Below, in pieces: positions 9,475 to 21,000 of a stretch of DNA of 64,000 bases. A program made the position numbers and the translations under genes. The stretch comes from Lycium barbarum. Its lineage: Eukaryota > Streptophyta > Magnoliopsida > Solanales > Solanaceae. Numbering within the stretch: position 1 is the first letter of the stretch; the number at the start of each line of letters is the position of its first letter. Below the pieces are notes generated by a model that was given only the letters and a program-made list of their open reading frames with translations, had not been told where the DNA came from and searched no databases. Location: the NCBI RefSeq assembly GCF_019175385.1, contig NC_083340.1:18984336-19048335 (forward strand), in the 5' to 3' direction.

Positions 9475-10834
9475 GTATTAGTTTGACTGACCACTGAATT
9501 TAATAAAATAAAGGAGATTTGTATATCTTGTAGTTTTAAATTTAAGATGTGTAATATATCAAAATATCCTTTGAATCTTGTGGTCTTAGACACACAATGT
9601 AGGATATTGAAATTAAAAGTTACTAAATATTGAAAGTGATATTCTTTTTCAAACAAGCTAAAATAAAAACATGTAGTAGTTTTATGGTTTGTTTGATTTA
9701 AGTAATTACTTTCAAATTTGTTCACTATGTGAATAAGTAAATTATTCAAAGTTGAAAATGGTCTCTTTTGTTTAACTAGCTTCATTCTTAATGATTTGAT
9801 CACAGGATATTAATTAAGACAATCCCAAGCAAATATAGAGAGAGGCGTCTTGTTTTTTTAATTAAATATTGCTCATCACTCCTTTCATATATATTTTATA
9901 TAAAGTTCTTTGCCAGTTAGTTGAGATCATTCTCAAGATCCAGTACTGTCTGACAATGAGATTTGGGTATTAGCTGTGGGATTCGCAAGCGTCCTACTAG
10001 CCAAACATTGTTAATGCTATGCTTATATAATTTTAATAAATTTTGATTAAAATTTGTTTGTGCTATTAATAATGAAATATGAAATCATATGAATGAAATA
10101 CAAGTACACGAATAAGTAGTGGTTTGTTCGGAAAAAAAAAGAAAAAAAAAAGAGTGCTTTCAAATGTTTCCCATGAGCTTAACGTTGAAATAGCTTTTCA
10201 ACTCAGAATGGTATGAAAGTTGTTGGCGTTAATACCATTACATGAGTTTGTTTGTTGTTGGCATTAATACCATTACATGAGTTTGTTTGGTATAGTTGTT
10301 ACACCATTTATCGTAAAATATATTTGATAGTTTCCTGTATTCATGAATCAATGTATTAATCCTCTTTTATTTTTGCTTCTCTTTACTTTTGAACCGGTTC
10401 AATTGATCTGAATTAATAGCTAATCACAGCATTATTGTGAAGAAATTTGGTCAAAAGTCATACCATTCAATTAATTATAATAGTCTAACAGATATTATTT
10501 CAAACAATTTTTAATTGAATTTTTTTCCAAGGTTTGTGTTAAAATGTGCGGTGCTGAGTGTATAATATCACGAAGAATGATATGTATACTTGATATGTCT
10601 ACTTGTCTTTTCGTGCAGAGTACTAAATCAAATGATGGTAATATCATGTCACAAATACATGCAACAAACGTTTTGCTTTCACTTATTATCAATAATAGAA
10701 TAAAAAAGTGCATGTTGACATGTTGCAGCTCCTTGTCGTGTCAGGTCTAAAGTAAGATTTTTTTTTAAAAAAACAATCACTCCTGTAAAACAACGGTATC
10801 TTAGAATTATATCATTTTTTATTTTTTTATCTTT
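9475..10834. other. AT-rich intergenic DNA, no supported gene
   Basis: I see no conserved protein here. A 35-bp tandem duplication (GTTGTTGGC[G/A]TTAATACC...) lies at 10219-10288. Open frames at 9408-9803 and 10495-10713 on the minus strand have no recognisable domain and the base composition of the flanks. Confidence 0.5.
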
Positions 10835-11025
10835 CTTTTTTATTCTCACCCAGCGTCAATACTTGTTGGGTAGTTTTGGAGACCCGACTAAGTCAAATTC
10901 GCACCACATAAGTTTCATTAAAGCTGGGAGAAGCACTCTCCATTGGAATTTCCCATTCTTAAGACTCGAACCTAAGACCTCTAGTTAAAGATGAAGGGAT
11001 CTTATCCATTCCATCACTCTCTTTT
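10835..11025 (-). mobile_element. tRNA-derived SINE-like sequence
   Basis: Read on the minus strand, a head region contains GGTTCGAGTCT at about 10971-10961, which matches the Pol III B box (GGTTCRANYCC), preceded by a possible weak A box in TGGAATGGATAAG about 40 bp upstream. The body ends in an A-rich tail (the T-rich tract at about 10808-10845 on the plus strand). No target duplication was identified, so the exact ends are uncertain. Confidence 0.5.
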
Positions 11026-11423
11026 CACACTTTTTTCTTTTTGGTTTCCTATCCCTTTTACTTCTCTTGTTGGTTTCCCACATCGGTTAGGTATGAAGTT
11101 TTCTCTAATCTGCTTGTTTTGAGTTGAATTAGGTTCAATATCTATTTTTATTATCTCTATTATTTGATTAAACTATATTTTTAGAGTTTATGTTTTGTAC
11201 TAATAATAATACAAAAATATTTACATAATCACGTAACTTGAAAGGTAATTATGAGTACTCTATTTAATACAAACATTGATCGATATTCTTTAATAAATAG
11301 TAATAGTAATCTATTATTCTATTAAAATAGGTTAAATTACAATAATGATGTAAGAAAACTTATAACTCAAATCCTATTTTCGGCATCATCAATTCGCACA
11401 ATTTAACACTCGCACATCACTAG
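11026..11423. other. Intergenic DNA up to the LINE
   Basis: AT-rich sequence with no recognisable feature. GCACATCACTAG at 11412-11423 matches GTACATGACTAG after the LINE poly(A) at 10 of 12 positions and may be the upstream half of its target duplication. Confidence 0.45.
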
Positions 11424-11484
11424 AAAATTGAAGCCATTACAATTATTACCGTTACTTAACATCGATCTCTCTCTTTCTCCCTCG

Positions 11485-13510
11485 ATGGGGTCGCCGACCG
11501 GTGACCCACCGTCGAATTCAAATGCTCAACCATCTAATTTCACTGAACCCACCTTCTCTAATGTGGAGCTCCTAGCAGGTAGCACCTATGCTACCACTCT
11601 ATCGGAGCCCCAAAATCTAGCAAATAGAAGCGGCCGGCTCGCGGATATGGCAAGAAGGATCGTGCACAATGGAATCCCGGCCTTGATTTTCAGAACTCGA
11701 GAATATTACGGGAAAATGGTCAACCCCTGCAGGCGCACGGTGGTTGGGAGATACCTGAAAACAAGACCCCAAATTGACACCATCCGGTCAAAATTTCATG
11801 AAACTTTCGCTATGAAAGGAACAATTACAATTGGGGTTTTTGAAAATTTCAACATATTCCTAACTTTTAACAATGAAGATGACTTCAATGGCGTCCTATA
11901 CAAGCGAGTAATCGAGGTGGACGGATACCAAATCTGGTTACAAAAGTGGACTCCAGATTTTAAACCAGAGGAGGATATCGTACCGGTATGGGTGCTCTTG
12001 CCCGGACTTCCTTTACACTTGCATTTATGGCCCTATATCAAGAAAATTACGACTGAAGCAGGTACGCCCATCGAACTTGACATGGCCACTAAAACTAGGA
12101 ACAGACCTAGCATGGCAAAAGTGCGAGTGGAAGTTGATTTATCAAAACCTTTAGTGCACAGTGTTTGGATTGGAACAGAGGATGATAATGAGCCACTTAG
12201 AGCTTTGTTCAAAAGCTTGAATATGAAAGCATACCCAAGTACTGTAAACACTGTAAAAAACTCGGCCATTCTTTAATGGAGTGTCGTGTTCTTGAAAAGA
12301 AAAAAGGCGAATGAAAGAAAGGAATTGGAGAGAGTCAAATTTCACAATACTCCTAGGGAACAAAAGGATCCCCCCTCGGACCCTCAAGAGTCTAGATCAA
12401 ACCTTCAGAAAGAGGTGGTATCTGCAGGAACTCTGGTTGAAAACAATGTGGTAGGGGGTCAGGATCAGCCTAATCAGAGAGGGAGAATGGTTTATAGGAA
12501 CACTGCTGATAAAACCCAAAGGGGGAAAAGTGCTCCTATAAAGCAGACTAGAGGGAAAAGTGCTCCTCCAAAGCAAACTTTCAAACCTACAAGAGCCATT
12601 TTTGGAGTTGATAAACCCCATTTTGCAACTTACATCAACAAGCAGCCAAATGACAATAATCTAGTATTGGACAAGACAGCAAATGTGGTACAAGATGCTA
12701 TCTCAAACAACTCTGACAAGGAGAAGACTGTGCAAGAACATGACGGAGCAAAGGACCAAATGATATGCATAGAAAATGGTTCAGAAAATCCTATCAATGT
12801 GGAGACAGACCAGGAAAATCAATCTCTGAACCATGAAGAGAGTGTACCTCTAAGTAAAGATCATGGGGGCAGCCAACCTGCTCATGGATAGAGGAATTGA
12901 TTCAGGAACAATACAGGAGACTCATCTTATGAACCATGTGGTGAGTGCCCCTCGAAGTGATGTCCAAGCATCACCAATTGCAGCTCCTAAAATAGTCTCT
13001 TATACCATCAAGAACCCCAACGACCTGCAATTGGTTCTCCACCAAGATGAATGGCAAACAGTTAGTAGTAAAGGCAAAAGAAATTCCCAGAGAAAAGAAA
13101 AGAAAAGTACTGAGATAGGGTAGAGCAGCAGGATTATGAATTATCCTAATGAGGTAGATGATCCCAACCTATCAAAGAATAGATTTAATGCTCTAGATGA
13201 TCCTGAACAGCTTCTAATCACTAGAGAAGGGAACAATGAGAAAGAAACTCCACCTGATGAATGGGCAGAGGGAGACTCCATTGAGGAGAATACCTCAGAT
13301 GATTCATCAGATGGTTCTCTAGAAGAAGAGGAGGAAGATCAACATGTCACCACCAGCAAAAAGAAGAAGGAGGCCACAGATAACAAAGGTGATCATGGTA
13401 TGGATAAAGATCCTGAAATTGTCCGCAGTATGAACCAGCAGAAAAGAAAACATGTTCAGAAGGTTCCTACCACTAGGAGTCAAAAGAATGACTTAAGAAA
13501 AAAAATCTAG
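11485..13510 (+). pseudogene. LINE ORF1: DUF4283-type domain and CCHC zinc knuckle, frameshifted
   Basis: The likely start is MGSPTGDPPS at 11485, after a short CT-rich leader; an upstream in-frame ATG at 11428 is less likely. An N-terminal plant L1 ORF1 domain (DUF4283 type) spans about 11690-12180, with YLKTRPQIDTIRSKF, IWLQKWTPDFKPEED and VWVLLPGLPLHLHLW. The zinc knuckle (CKHCKKLGHSLMEC, CX2CX4HX4C) is encoded in another frame at about 12243-12284, after which the first frame resumes at 12286. A basic, then acidic tail follows in further frames to 13510, with a D/E-rich run near 13270-13340 and a lysine stretch. The product would be the RNA-binding protein of the LINE particle. Confidence 0.8.
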
Positions 13511-13521
13511 TAGGAACCTTA

Positions 13522-14577
13522 ATGTTTAAGGTCCTTAACTGGAATATCAGGGGCATAAAGTCCCAAGCAGCAACTGAGAGACTCAAAAGCTTTATAATAC
13601 AGTTTAAAATCTCGTTTGTAGCCTTACAAGAGCCTTTTAGCAAAGAGGAAAAAATTGACAATTATAGACAGATCCTGGGTATGCAGGGATGTGCAGTAAA
13701 CAACAGTAATAAAATATGGATTTTCTGGAGTACTGACCTGAACTGTGATGTGTATGCTAATGATGAACAAATGCTCACTTGCAAGATCCATACCTCTAGT
13801 AATAACTCTTTTATTTATCTCTCGGTGGTTTGTGCTAAATCTAGATCTCTGGCTAGAGAACAACTATGGAAACACATGAGAGCTCTTGCCTCTACAATCA
13901 GTAATCCCTGGATGGTTTGTGGGGACTTTAACAGTATCTTAGGTCCTGAAGAGAAACTTGGAGGCACTCCCTATAAACTGAGCAAAAGTTTGAACTTCAT
14001 AGAATGCCTAACTGACTGTGGGCTTGTAGACATGGGTTATAATGGAAATGCTTTTACTTGGTGCAATGAAAGGAAAATGGAGGAAATCATCTGGAAAAGA
14101 TTAGACAGAATGGTTGTTAATGATGATATGGGATTTATGTTCTCCTCCATCTCTGTCCAACATCTTGCTAAGGTAAGCTTTGACCATTGCCCCTTACTTA
14201 TTACTCTTCAAAATCAGCCCACAGACACTATCAAATATTTTAAGTTTCTGAATTTCTGGGTCGATCAGGAAGATTTTCAAGATACCGTCAAAGAACAATG
14301 GAATCAGGCTATCGATGGTAACATTTTTTGGTCAATCCAACAGAAAATGAAAAGAGTGGGCAAAGCCCTCAGTGATTGGTCAAGAAACAAGATCGGTGAC
14401 ATATTATTTAAAGCTAATCAATTGGAGGAGCTTGTCATTCAATGTGAGGAGAAGTATATGAATACTTTAGACCAAACTGACCGAATGCTTTTAAATAAGG
14501 CTAAGGCTGATGTGGTTCTTCATCATAACAAGGTGGATGCTATTGGAGACAGAAAGCCCACCTCGAGTGGCAACTAG
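13522..14577 (+). pseudogene. LINE ORF2, apurinic/apyrimidinic-type endonuclease domain
   Basis: 351 codons are open. The exonuclease-endonuclease-phosphatase fold shows in order: LNWNIRG (residues 5-11), VALQEPF (33-39, catalytic Glu), MVCGDFNSIL (about 131-140, Asp/Asn), FTWCNER with RLDR (about 177-195) and FDHCPLLI (about 222-229, catalytic Asp-His). This enzyme nicks the target DNA to prime reverse transcription. All expected metal and catalytic residues are visible, so the endonuclease part looks intact. The frame ends at 14577 by a frameshift shortly before the RT domain, whose linker continues from about 14580 in another frame. Confidence 0.85.
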
Positions 14578-14579
14578 AG

Positions 14580-15373
14580 GGTGACGAAAATACTAAATTC
14601 TTTCAATCGGTGGTAAGGGCAAGAAGGAATCATATGAGGATCCAAAGAATTAAATATAGTGAGGAATGGTTAGAAGAAGAAGAGGATACTGCTAGAGCTG
14701 CTATTGACTTCTACCAGAACCTCTTTACCGAAAATCACACTTATATTGATCTCAGCATCCTGGACTGCATTCCTAACCTTGTCACCTGTGAGGAAAACCA
14801 GATGCTCAACGATGAAATCTCTAGCAAAGAGGTTAAAGATGGCACTTTTGACATTGATCCTAATAGCTCTGCAGGACCTGATGGTTTTTCCAGCTTTTTT
14901 TTTTTCCAGAAGTGTTGGAGTATAGTTGAGCATAACTTGGTCAGCATGGTGAAGGCGGTGTACAAAGGCACACCTATGCCTAAGTACTTCACTAGCACAT
15001 GCCTTATTTTGATACCCAAATCCCAGCATCCTCAGGAATTCTCAGAGTTCAGACCAATTAGCCTCAGCAATGTGACTCGCAAGATTGTTTCTAAAGTTCT
15101 TAATAATAGGCTTTCCAAGATCCTTCTTAAGATTATCTCCTCTAATCAGAGTGGCTTTATAAAAGAAAGGGCTATAGGTGAGAATGTACTCCTAGCACAA
15201 GAAATTGTTCACGATATAAGAAAGCCTAAGAAAGGGGGGAATGTGGTGATAAAACTGGACATAAGCAAGGCCTATGACAGGATTTCCTGGAACTTCATTT
15301 GTGTTGTTATGAGGAGAATGGACTTCAATGAGCACTGGATTTTCATCATTTGGAATCGATGTCCAATGCCTGG
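14580..15373 (+). pseudogene. LINE ORF2, reverse transcriptase N-terminal part
   Basis: Continues ORF2 after the frameshift. RT landmarks are SSAGPDGF (about 14868-14893), the TSTCLILIPKS motif, EFRPISLSNV, NQSGFIKERAIGENVLLAQE and motif A KLDISKAYDRI at about 15250-15285, which supplies the first catalytic Asp. A T tract near 14895-14906 gives FFFF and may be slippage. The coding stops where Athila inserted after GCCTGG at 15373; the remainder resumes at 28988. Confidence 0.85.
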
Positions 15374-16745
15374 TGATGTGCCGCGGATTTGTGGCACATT
15401 CGACGCCTTTTTACTATGAATTTTGGTTGTTTTCAAGTAAGTATGGTTTTCGTTAATATGTTTTGTTGTGTTTTAGGAAAACAATGGCCCAAAAGCAAAA
15501 AGCAAAGAACAAAGGAAAAATTTGCCAGAAATGAAGAATCGACGTTCCGTCGATCAGCCGACGGACCGTCCTGCGAAGCGTCGATAAGCTCAATTTTCCA
15601 GTGATGACAAAGTTAAAGACAACAAAGGATGGAGACATCGACGAAGCGTTGAACTGATCGACGCTTCGTCGTTTGTGTCGTCAATCAGGATCTGTCAACA
15701 AGTAGAGAGAAAGACAGAATACTCGACGGAGCGTCGAACTGGTCGACGGCACCGTCGAATGGAACACATTGGTGTAGGTACAAAGGACGGAGAAATCGAC
15801 GGATCGTCGAACGATCGACGGTCCGTTGATCTTGCTATCGGGGGCAATTTTGTCAGTCGCTGCTGTGCGTTTTTTGGTGGCAGCCAATTTTAATTTTAAC
15901 CACGTGAACAAAGTTCCATTGGTGGGTGAGCATTGAATACTCCCCTTTTGGAGCTTAGTGAAGACAACGAGATTCCATTTTTCATCATCTTTATCACACT
16001 TTGTAAGCTTTATATCTCATTTATTGCCTACTACTTTTGAGACCATAATGTGTGAGTAGTTTCTTTAATCAGAGTTGTGGACCCAAATAATGGGTGCTAT
16101 GTAATGGGTGTCTAACATTGTATAAATATGTATATATAATGGGTTGTGATGTGCTTTATTATTTCTCGCATTCATTGTTCATTATTGGTTGCAAACACTT
16201 GGTCATGGACAAACCCTAATTTATTTGGAAAGATAAACTAGGACATGATTTGAAATAACATAACAAGGACTCGGGGCGCTAACCCTCGTTTAATGAACTC
16301 GCTTATGGATAAGATGAGTTCTACTTGGCTTATTTAATCAATCTTATTTACAACTTTTCTGCATTTGGGAAAATCATGAAAAGAAATACTTTCTAACTAT
16401 TGAAAAATATTAGAAAGTGCATTAGAGATTAAGTGCATACAAAACCCCGACCCATTAGAAATATATCATATTGACACCCATAGCATAACATCTAATCATC
16501 GCGGGGACACAACTCTGGTTCTCCCAATCCAAACAAATTCCAAATACTTCAAAATAGCGAATACAAACCAAATCTCTTTTCAAACTATTCAGAATAGGAC
16601 TAAAGCCTTTAAAGACTAGTATCGCATACAATTAGTACCCTTTTCTCTCCTTATTCCCTGTGGGATTCGACCCCAAACTTGTTTGGGTTACTATATTTGA
16701 CAACGTCCGCTTTACACCATTAATAGGTGTAATTTGAGCTTATCA
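15374..16745 (+). repeat. Athila 5' LTR
   Basis: Starts TGATGTGCCGCGG and ends GAGCTTATCA. U3 contains a cluster of GACGG/CCGTC half sites and palindromes at about 15540-15830 (for example GACGGACCGTC at 15560-15570). Near the end is CTGTGGGATTCGACCCC, a motif shared with the solo LTR at 37792-39040. Compared with the 3' LTR it lacks about 30 bp at 15873-15876, a deletion between short TTTTTTGG repeats. Confidence 0.92.
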
Positions 16746-16750
16746 AATTT

Positions 16751-16768
16751 TGGCGCTGTTGCCGGGGA
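16751..16768 (+). other. Primer binding site, tRNA-Asp type
   Basis: TGGCGCTGTTGCCGGGGA begins 5 bp after the 5' LTR and differs by one base from the TGGCGCCGTTGCCGGGGA site usual in Athila elements, which pairs with the 3' end of tRNA-Asp. Confidence 0.85.
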
Positions 16769-16863
16769 ATACGGTTTTGAAATTACTGATTGTTGTGTAC
16801 TCTTCTTTAAAACTTTTTCTATTCCATCACACCTTGTTTGCTGTTGTGGTGAACCAGGTGAAC

Positions 16864-18606
16864 ATGGCAGGAAGACAGCATCGGAATCAAGGAAACTAAG
16901 GTGGACTCCAAGTGAACCCACCTGCACCAGAAGAAGATGAGGATGAGAATATATTTACGGAATTCATCAATGAAGCTGATTATGCTTCTGCTGTGGTTCC
17001 TCCTAGAACTGGAAATGCTACTTTTAATATTGATAGTTCTATCTATCAGCTGCTGAAACTTGAAGGTTATTTCTGAAATTCTTCGGAGGATTGTCCACTC
17101 CGACATTTGAAGAACTTCTTGCATTTGTCTGCTCAATAATCCCAAGGTAATGTTTCTGCTGATGCACTTAGGTTACGGGTCTTTAAATATTCCATGGCTG
17201 GCCAAGCAAGGGAATGGTATGAAAAGCTCCCCAGCAATTCTATTCATACCTGGAGCGAGTTAGCCAATACATTTTTGAAGAAGTGGTTCCCACCAAGCAA
17301 AAAGGTTGAGCTTCGGGATAAGATCTTTGAGTTCAAACAACTTCCGGGGGAACAATTATATTCGGCATGGGAGAGTTTCAAGTGCTAACTAGCTCAATCT
17401 CCAACTCATAGGTTTCCGGATGCTATTCTCACCGAGAAGTTCTACAAGGGGTTAGATACAATGAATCAAATTGCTGTCAACACTACAGCTGGGGGATGCT
17501 TCATGGATAAATCATTTGTTAGCATCACCAGGTTGCTCGATAAGCTCACCACCCACAATCAAGCTTGACACTCAAGTGATAGTGAAATCCTGTCAAATAG
17601 TAGTCCTTCTGTTGCCGCGGTGGCCAAAGAGAATCATGAGTGAGATCATGCGTTTGCTCATTTGCAAACCACCGTGGATTTGTTGTCAAAGAGGCTTGCG
17701 GAGAAAGAAGCTAAAAGTGTGAATGTTGTCGAAGAGATGCCATCTCATGCTCCTGGAATGTACCAAGTCTCGGAGGAAACTTATCTAGAGGGGCAGCCAC
17801 AACGTGAGGATGCTAATTATATCGATCACTCTCAAGGGGGTTATCAAAAGCAATGGAGACCCCAACAACAAAGAAGTCAATATGGCCGAAATGAATATGG
17901 TGGTTCGGACAGGAGGGATTACAACAACAACAATTATGGTAACCGGAATTCCAACGCCTATGTTCCACCAAAGGGCCGTACTTCTAACTCTCAAAATTGG
18001 CGAGAGGGTCCTTTCAATGATCAAGGGACCTCTCGAATGGAATCTATGCTTGAAAAGATATTGGACAACCAACATAAGAGTGAAAAGAAGATGGAAAATT
18101 TGACCGAAATGGTAGGCTCTCACACCGCTTCGATTCATAAACTTGAGTCACAAATGCGAGATCTTTCTCGTGAGCAACATCCACCACAAAGAGGGGGCCT
18201 TCCTAGCGACACAATTCCGAACCCAAGGGGTAGTGGAGGTGATCACATTGCCTCATGCAAAGCTATTTCTACTAGCAGTGGAAAGATTCTTAATGCAGTG
18301 AATCAGAGAGTGGTTGAACCTATCTTTGTCGAGCCGATTGTTGATGAGGTTATTGAGGAAGAAATTGAAGAAGAACTGGAGGCACCAATTGAAGTGCCTA
18401 TTATTGTTGGGAAAGAGAGGGAGGCACACCCTATTGTTCTCAAGGGTGACGAGGAGCCAAGTGTTGCAAAAGCTACCGATGGTAGCACCCAAAAGAGCAA
18501 GGCCACGGGGGAAATTAAACCCTTGACTCAAACATATAAATCTCCTCCCCCGTTCCCACAAAGATTGATGAAAAGAACGGAGGATGCTAAGTGCCAACGC
18601 TTCTAA
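16864..18606 (+). pseudogene. gag: Athila gag, multiple stops
   Basis: The start is probably ATG at 16864 (MAGRQHRN), disrupted almost at once. From about 17161 a long frame carries the gag core: MAGQAREWYEKLPSNSIHTW at 17194, then FLKKWFPPSKKVELRDKI, LPGEQLYSAWESFK and FYKGLDTMNQIAVN. In-frame stops occur at 17386, about 17568 and about 17641, after which the same frame is open from 17662 to 18606. The distal part is rich in Q, N, G and R (about 17850-17960) with a coiled-coil-like stretch near 18040-18160 and an acidic run near 18330-18400. Point mutations rather than truncation explain the breaks. Confidence 0.85.
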
Positions 18607-19180
18607 GACCAATTGAAAGGGTTGTCAATGAATATCCCATTTCTTGATGCATTCCAAGAAATGTCGGGATTTGCTAAATACTTGAAAGATTTGTTGACGA
18701 AGAAAAGACCAATCAAGCATGATACGGTGGGAGTCACCCACCGTGTGAACGCTATTATTTCATGATCAAAGGTTGAGAAGAAGGGAGATCCCAAGGCTTT
18801 CACTATCCCTTACGCCATCGGTCATCATGATTTTGCTCGTGCTTTATGTGACAATAGGGCTAGTATTAATTTGATGCCACTAGCCATCTATAATCAAGCC
18901 GGTTTGGGAACACCTAGACCAACAAGCATGCGTCTCCAAATGGTCGATAGAACCATCAAAAGACCGGTAGGGGTTGTTGATGACATCCTTGTTAAAGTGG
19001 GGGAATTCTTATTACCGGTAGATTTCTTCATCCTTGATTGTGCGGTTGACAAAGAAGTCTCAATTATCTTGGGAAGGCCATTTCTTGCCACCGGGAGAGC
19101 TCCAATGGACTCGGAAAAAATGAAATAAAATTTCGGGTCAATGATGAAGAGGTAACTTTCCAAGCTAGCAAGGGGTTAAA
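18607..19180 (+). pseudogene. Athila aspartic protease region, damaged active site
   Basis: The gag frame continues through PFLDAFQEMSGFAKYLKDLL (in frame from about 18640), a stop near 18764, then FARALCDNRASINLMPL at about 18832-18882, where retropepsins of this lineage have LCDLGASINLMP. The Asp is kept but the following Gly is replaced by Arg, so the Asp-x-Gly-Ala loop is broken. A C-terminal VSIILGRPFLATGRA motif near 19057-19101 is typical of the family. A frameshift follows near 19120, and the reading continues one frame over as NEIKFRVNDEEVTF. Confidence 0.8.
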
Positions 19181-21000
19181 ATTGCCTAGTGCTTATGAGA
19201 GCATTTCTGTCATTGATTCTTTCGATGTGGTAGACGAAGCGGTGGATCATAAGTTAGAGGAGGATCACTTTGAAGAAACAGTTTCGGCTATTTTGGTGAA
19301 CTTCGAGGCGGATGACATGAAGGGGTATATTGAAACAGTTAATTCTCTTATTGGCCGGGGTTCGTACTTTTATGAGCCGAAGAAATTATCTCTTGATCTT
19401 GATAAAAGAACCACTCCTCCGGCTAAGCCTTCGATTATTGAGCCTCAAAAACTTAAGCTCAAGTTACTTTCCTCTCATTTGAAGTATGCTTTTCTTAGCC
19501 CAGATAATACTTTACCGGTTATTCTCTCATCTTTGTTAAATGAGGAACAAAATCAAAAGGTGCTTGAAGTGTTGCGGGCTTTTTGAAGATCTATTAGGTG
19601 GATTATTGCGAATATTAGGGGGAATCCCTCCGGTATTTGTGAACATAGAATCGAACTTGAGGAGGATAGTTCATGAAGTTTAGAGCATCAAAGAAGGCTA
19701 AACCCTCCTATGCAAGAAGTGGTCAAGAAAGAGATAATCAAATGGTTGGATGCGGGTGTTGTATACCCAATTGCAAATAGTCCATGGGTTAGTCCGGTGC
19801 AATGTGTGCCAAAGAAGGGGGGCATCACTGTTGTCCCTAATTCCAAGAATGAGTTGATTCCTACAAGGACAGTTACCGGATGGAGAGTGTGTATGGACTA
19901 TCGCAAGCTCAACACCGCGACTTGTAAATACCACTTCCCTATGCCTTTTATTGATCAAATGCTTGATTGGCTAGCCGGAAGAGCTTATTATTACTTTTTG
20001 GATGGCTACTCGGGGTACAACCAAATTAACATTGCATTAGATGATCAGGAGAAAACCACTTTCACTTGTCCTTCTGGCACTTTTGCTTTCAGCCGCATGC
20101 CGTTTGGCCTGTGCAATGCCCCGACTACTTTCCAACGGTGTATGACTCTCGGATATGGTGGAAGATTTCTTGGAAGTCTTCATGGATGACTTTTTGGTTG
20201 TTGGTGACTCTTTTGACGAATGTTTTGCCAATCTCGGTAAGGTATTGAAGCGGTGTGAAGAAACCAACCTTGTACTTAATTGGGAGAAATGTCATTTCAA
20301 GGTGAAGGAAGGGATTGTCCTTGGCCATAGGATTTCCGAGAAAGGTATTGAGGTAGACCGAGCAAAAGTTAATGTTATAGCCAAGCTCCCTCCACTAATC
20401 TCTGTCAAAGGGGTTCGTAGCTTCTTGGGACATGCCGGCTTCTATCGGCGGTTCATTAAAGATTTCTCCAAGATTGCCAACCCGATGTGTAAGCTTCTTG
20501 AAAAAGAAGCTAATTTTGCATTTGATGAGAAGTGCCTTAAGGCATTTAATGAGTTGAAGCAAATGCTCACCTCTACTCCAATTATTGTATCTCCGGATTG
20601 GTCAATGTCATTTGAGCTCATGTGTGATGCAAGCGGATTTGCTATTGGTGCGGTGCTTGGGCAAAGGCATAACAAAATCATGCACCCAATTTATTATGCT
20701 AGCAAGACCCTCAATGGAGCTCAAATATATTATACTATCACCGAGCAAGAGCTTCTAGCCATTGTCTACACGTTTGAGAAGTTCCGGGCCTATCTACTTG
20801 GATCCAAAGTGGTTGTTCATACGGATCATGCGGCCTTGAGATATTTGATGACAAAGAAAGATACAAAGCCACGGTTGATTCGTTGGGTATTGTTGTTGCA
20901 AGAGTTTGACTTTGAGGTCAAATATCGAAAATGTTGTGAAAACCAAGTTGCGGATCATCTATCTAGACTTGAGGAAGCTGGGAGACCGAGTGAAAATCTT
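19181..21000 (+). pseudogene. pol: Athila reverse transcriptase and RNase H
   Basis: A linker (19182-19586) is followed by in-frame stops, then RT from about 19700: VVYPIANSPWVSPVQCVPKK, TVTGWRVCMDYRKLNTAT, FLDGYSGYNQI (catalytic Asp) and FAFSRMPFGLCNAPTTFQRC. A frameshift with probable loss of a few bases occurs near 20150; the next frame, from 20155, contains [10 protein letters not shown] (FMDD form of the YXDD box). RNase H follows at about 20600-20960: [30 protein letters not shown] and [10 protein letters not shown] supply the Asp-Glu-Asp residues, and [10 protein letters not shown] ends it. Confidence 0.9.

Noticed and set aside
9408..9803. Minus-strand frame of 131 codons
   Set aside because: No motif, starts within the CACTA-type MITE, and composition equals the AT-rich flank.
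10495..10750. Short frames on both strands over the same bases
   Set aside because: Mutually overlapping, short, and without recognisable domains.
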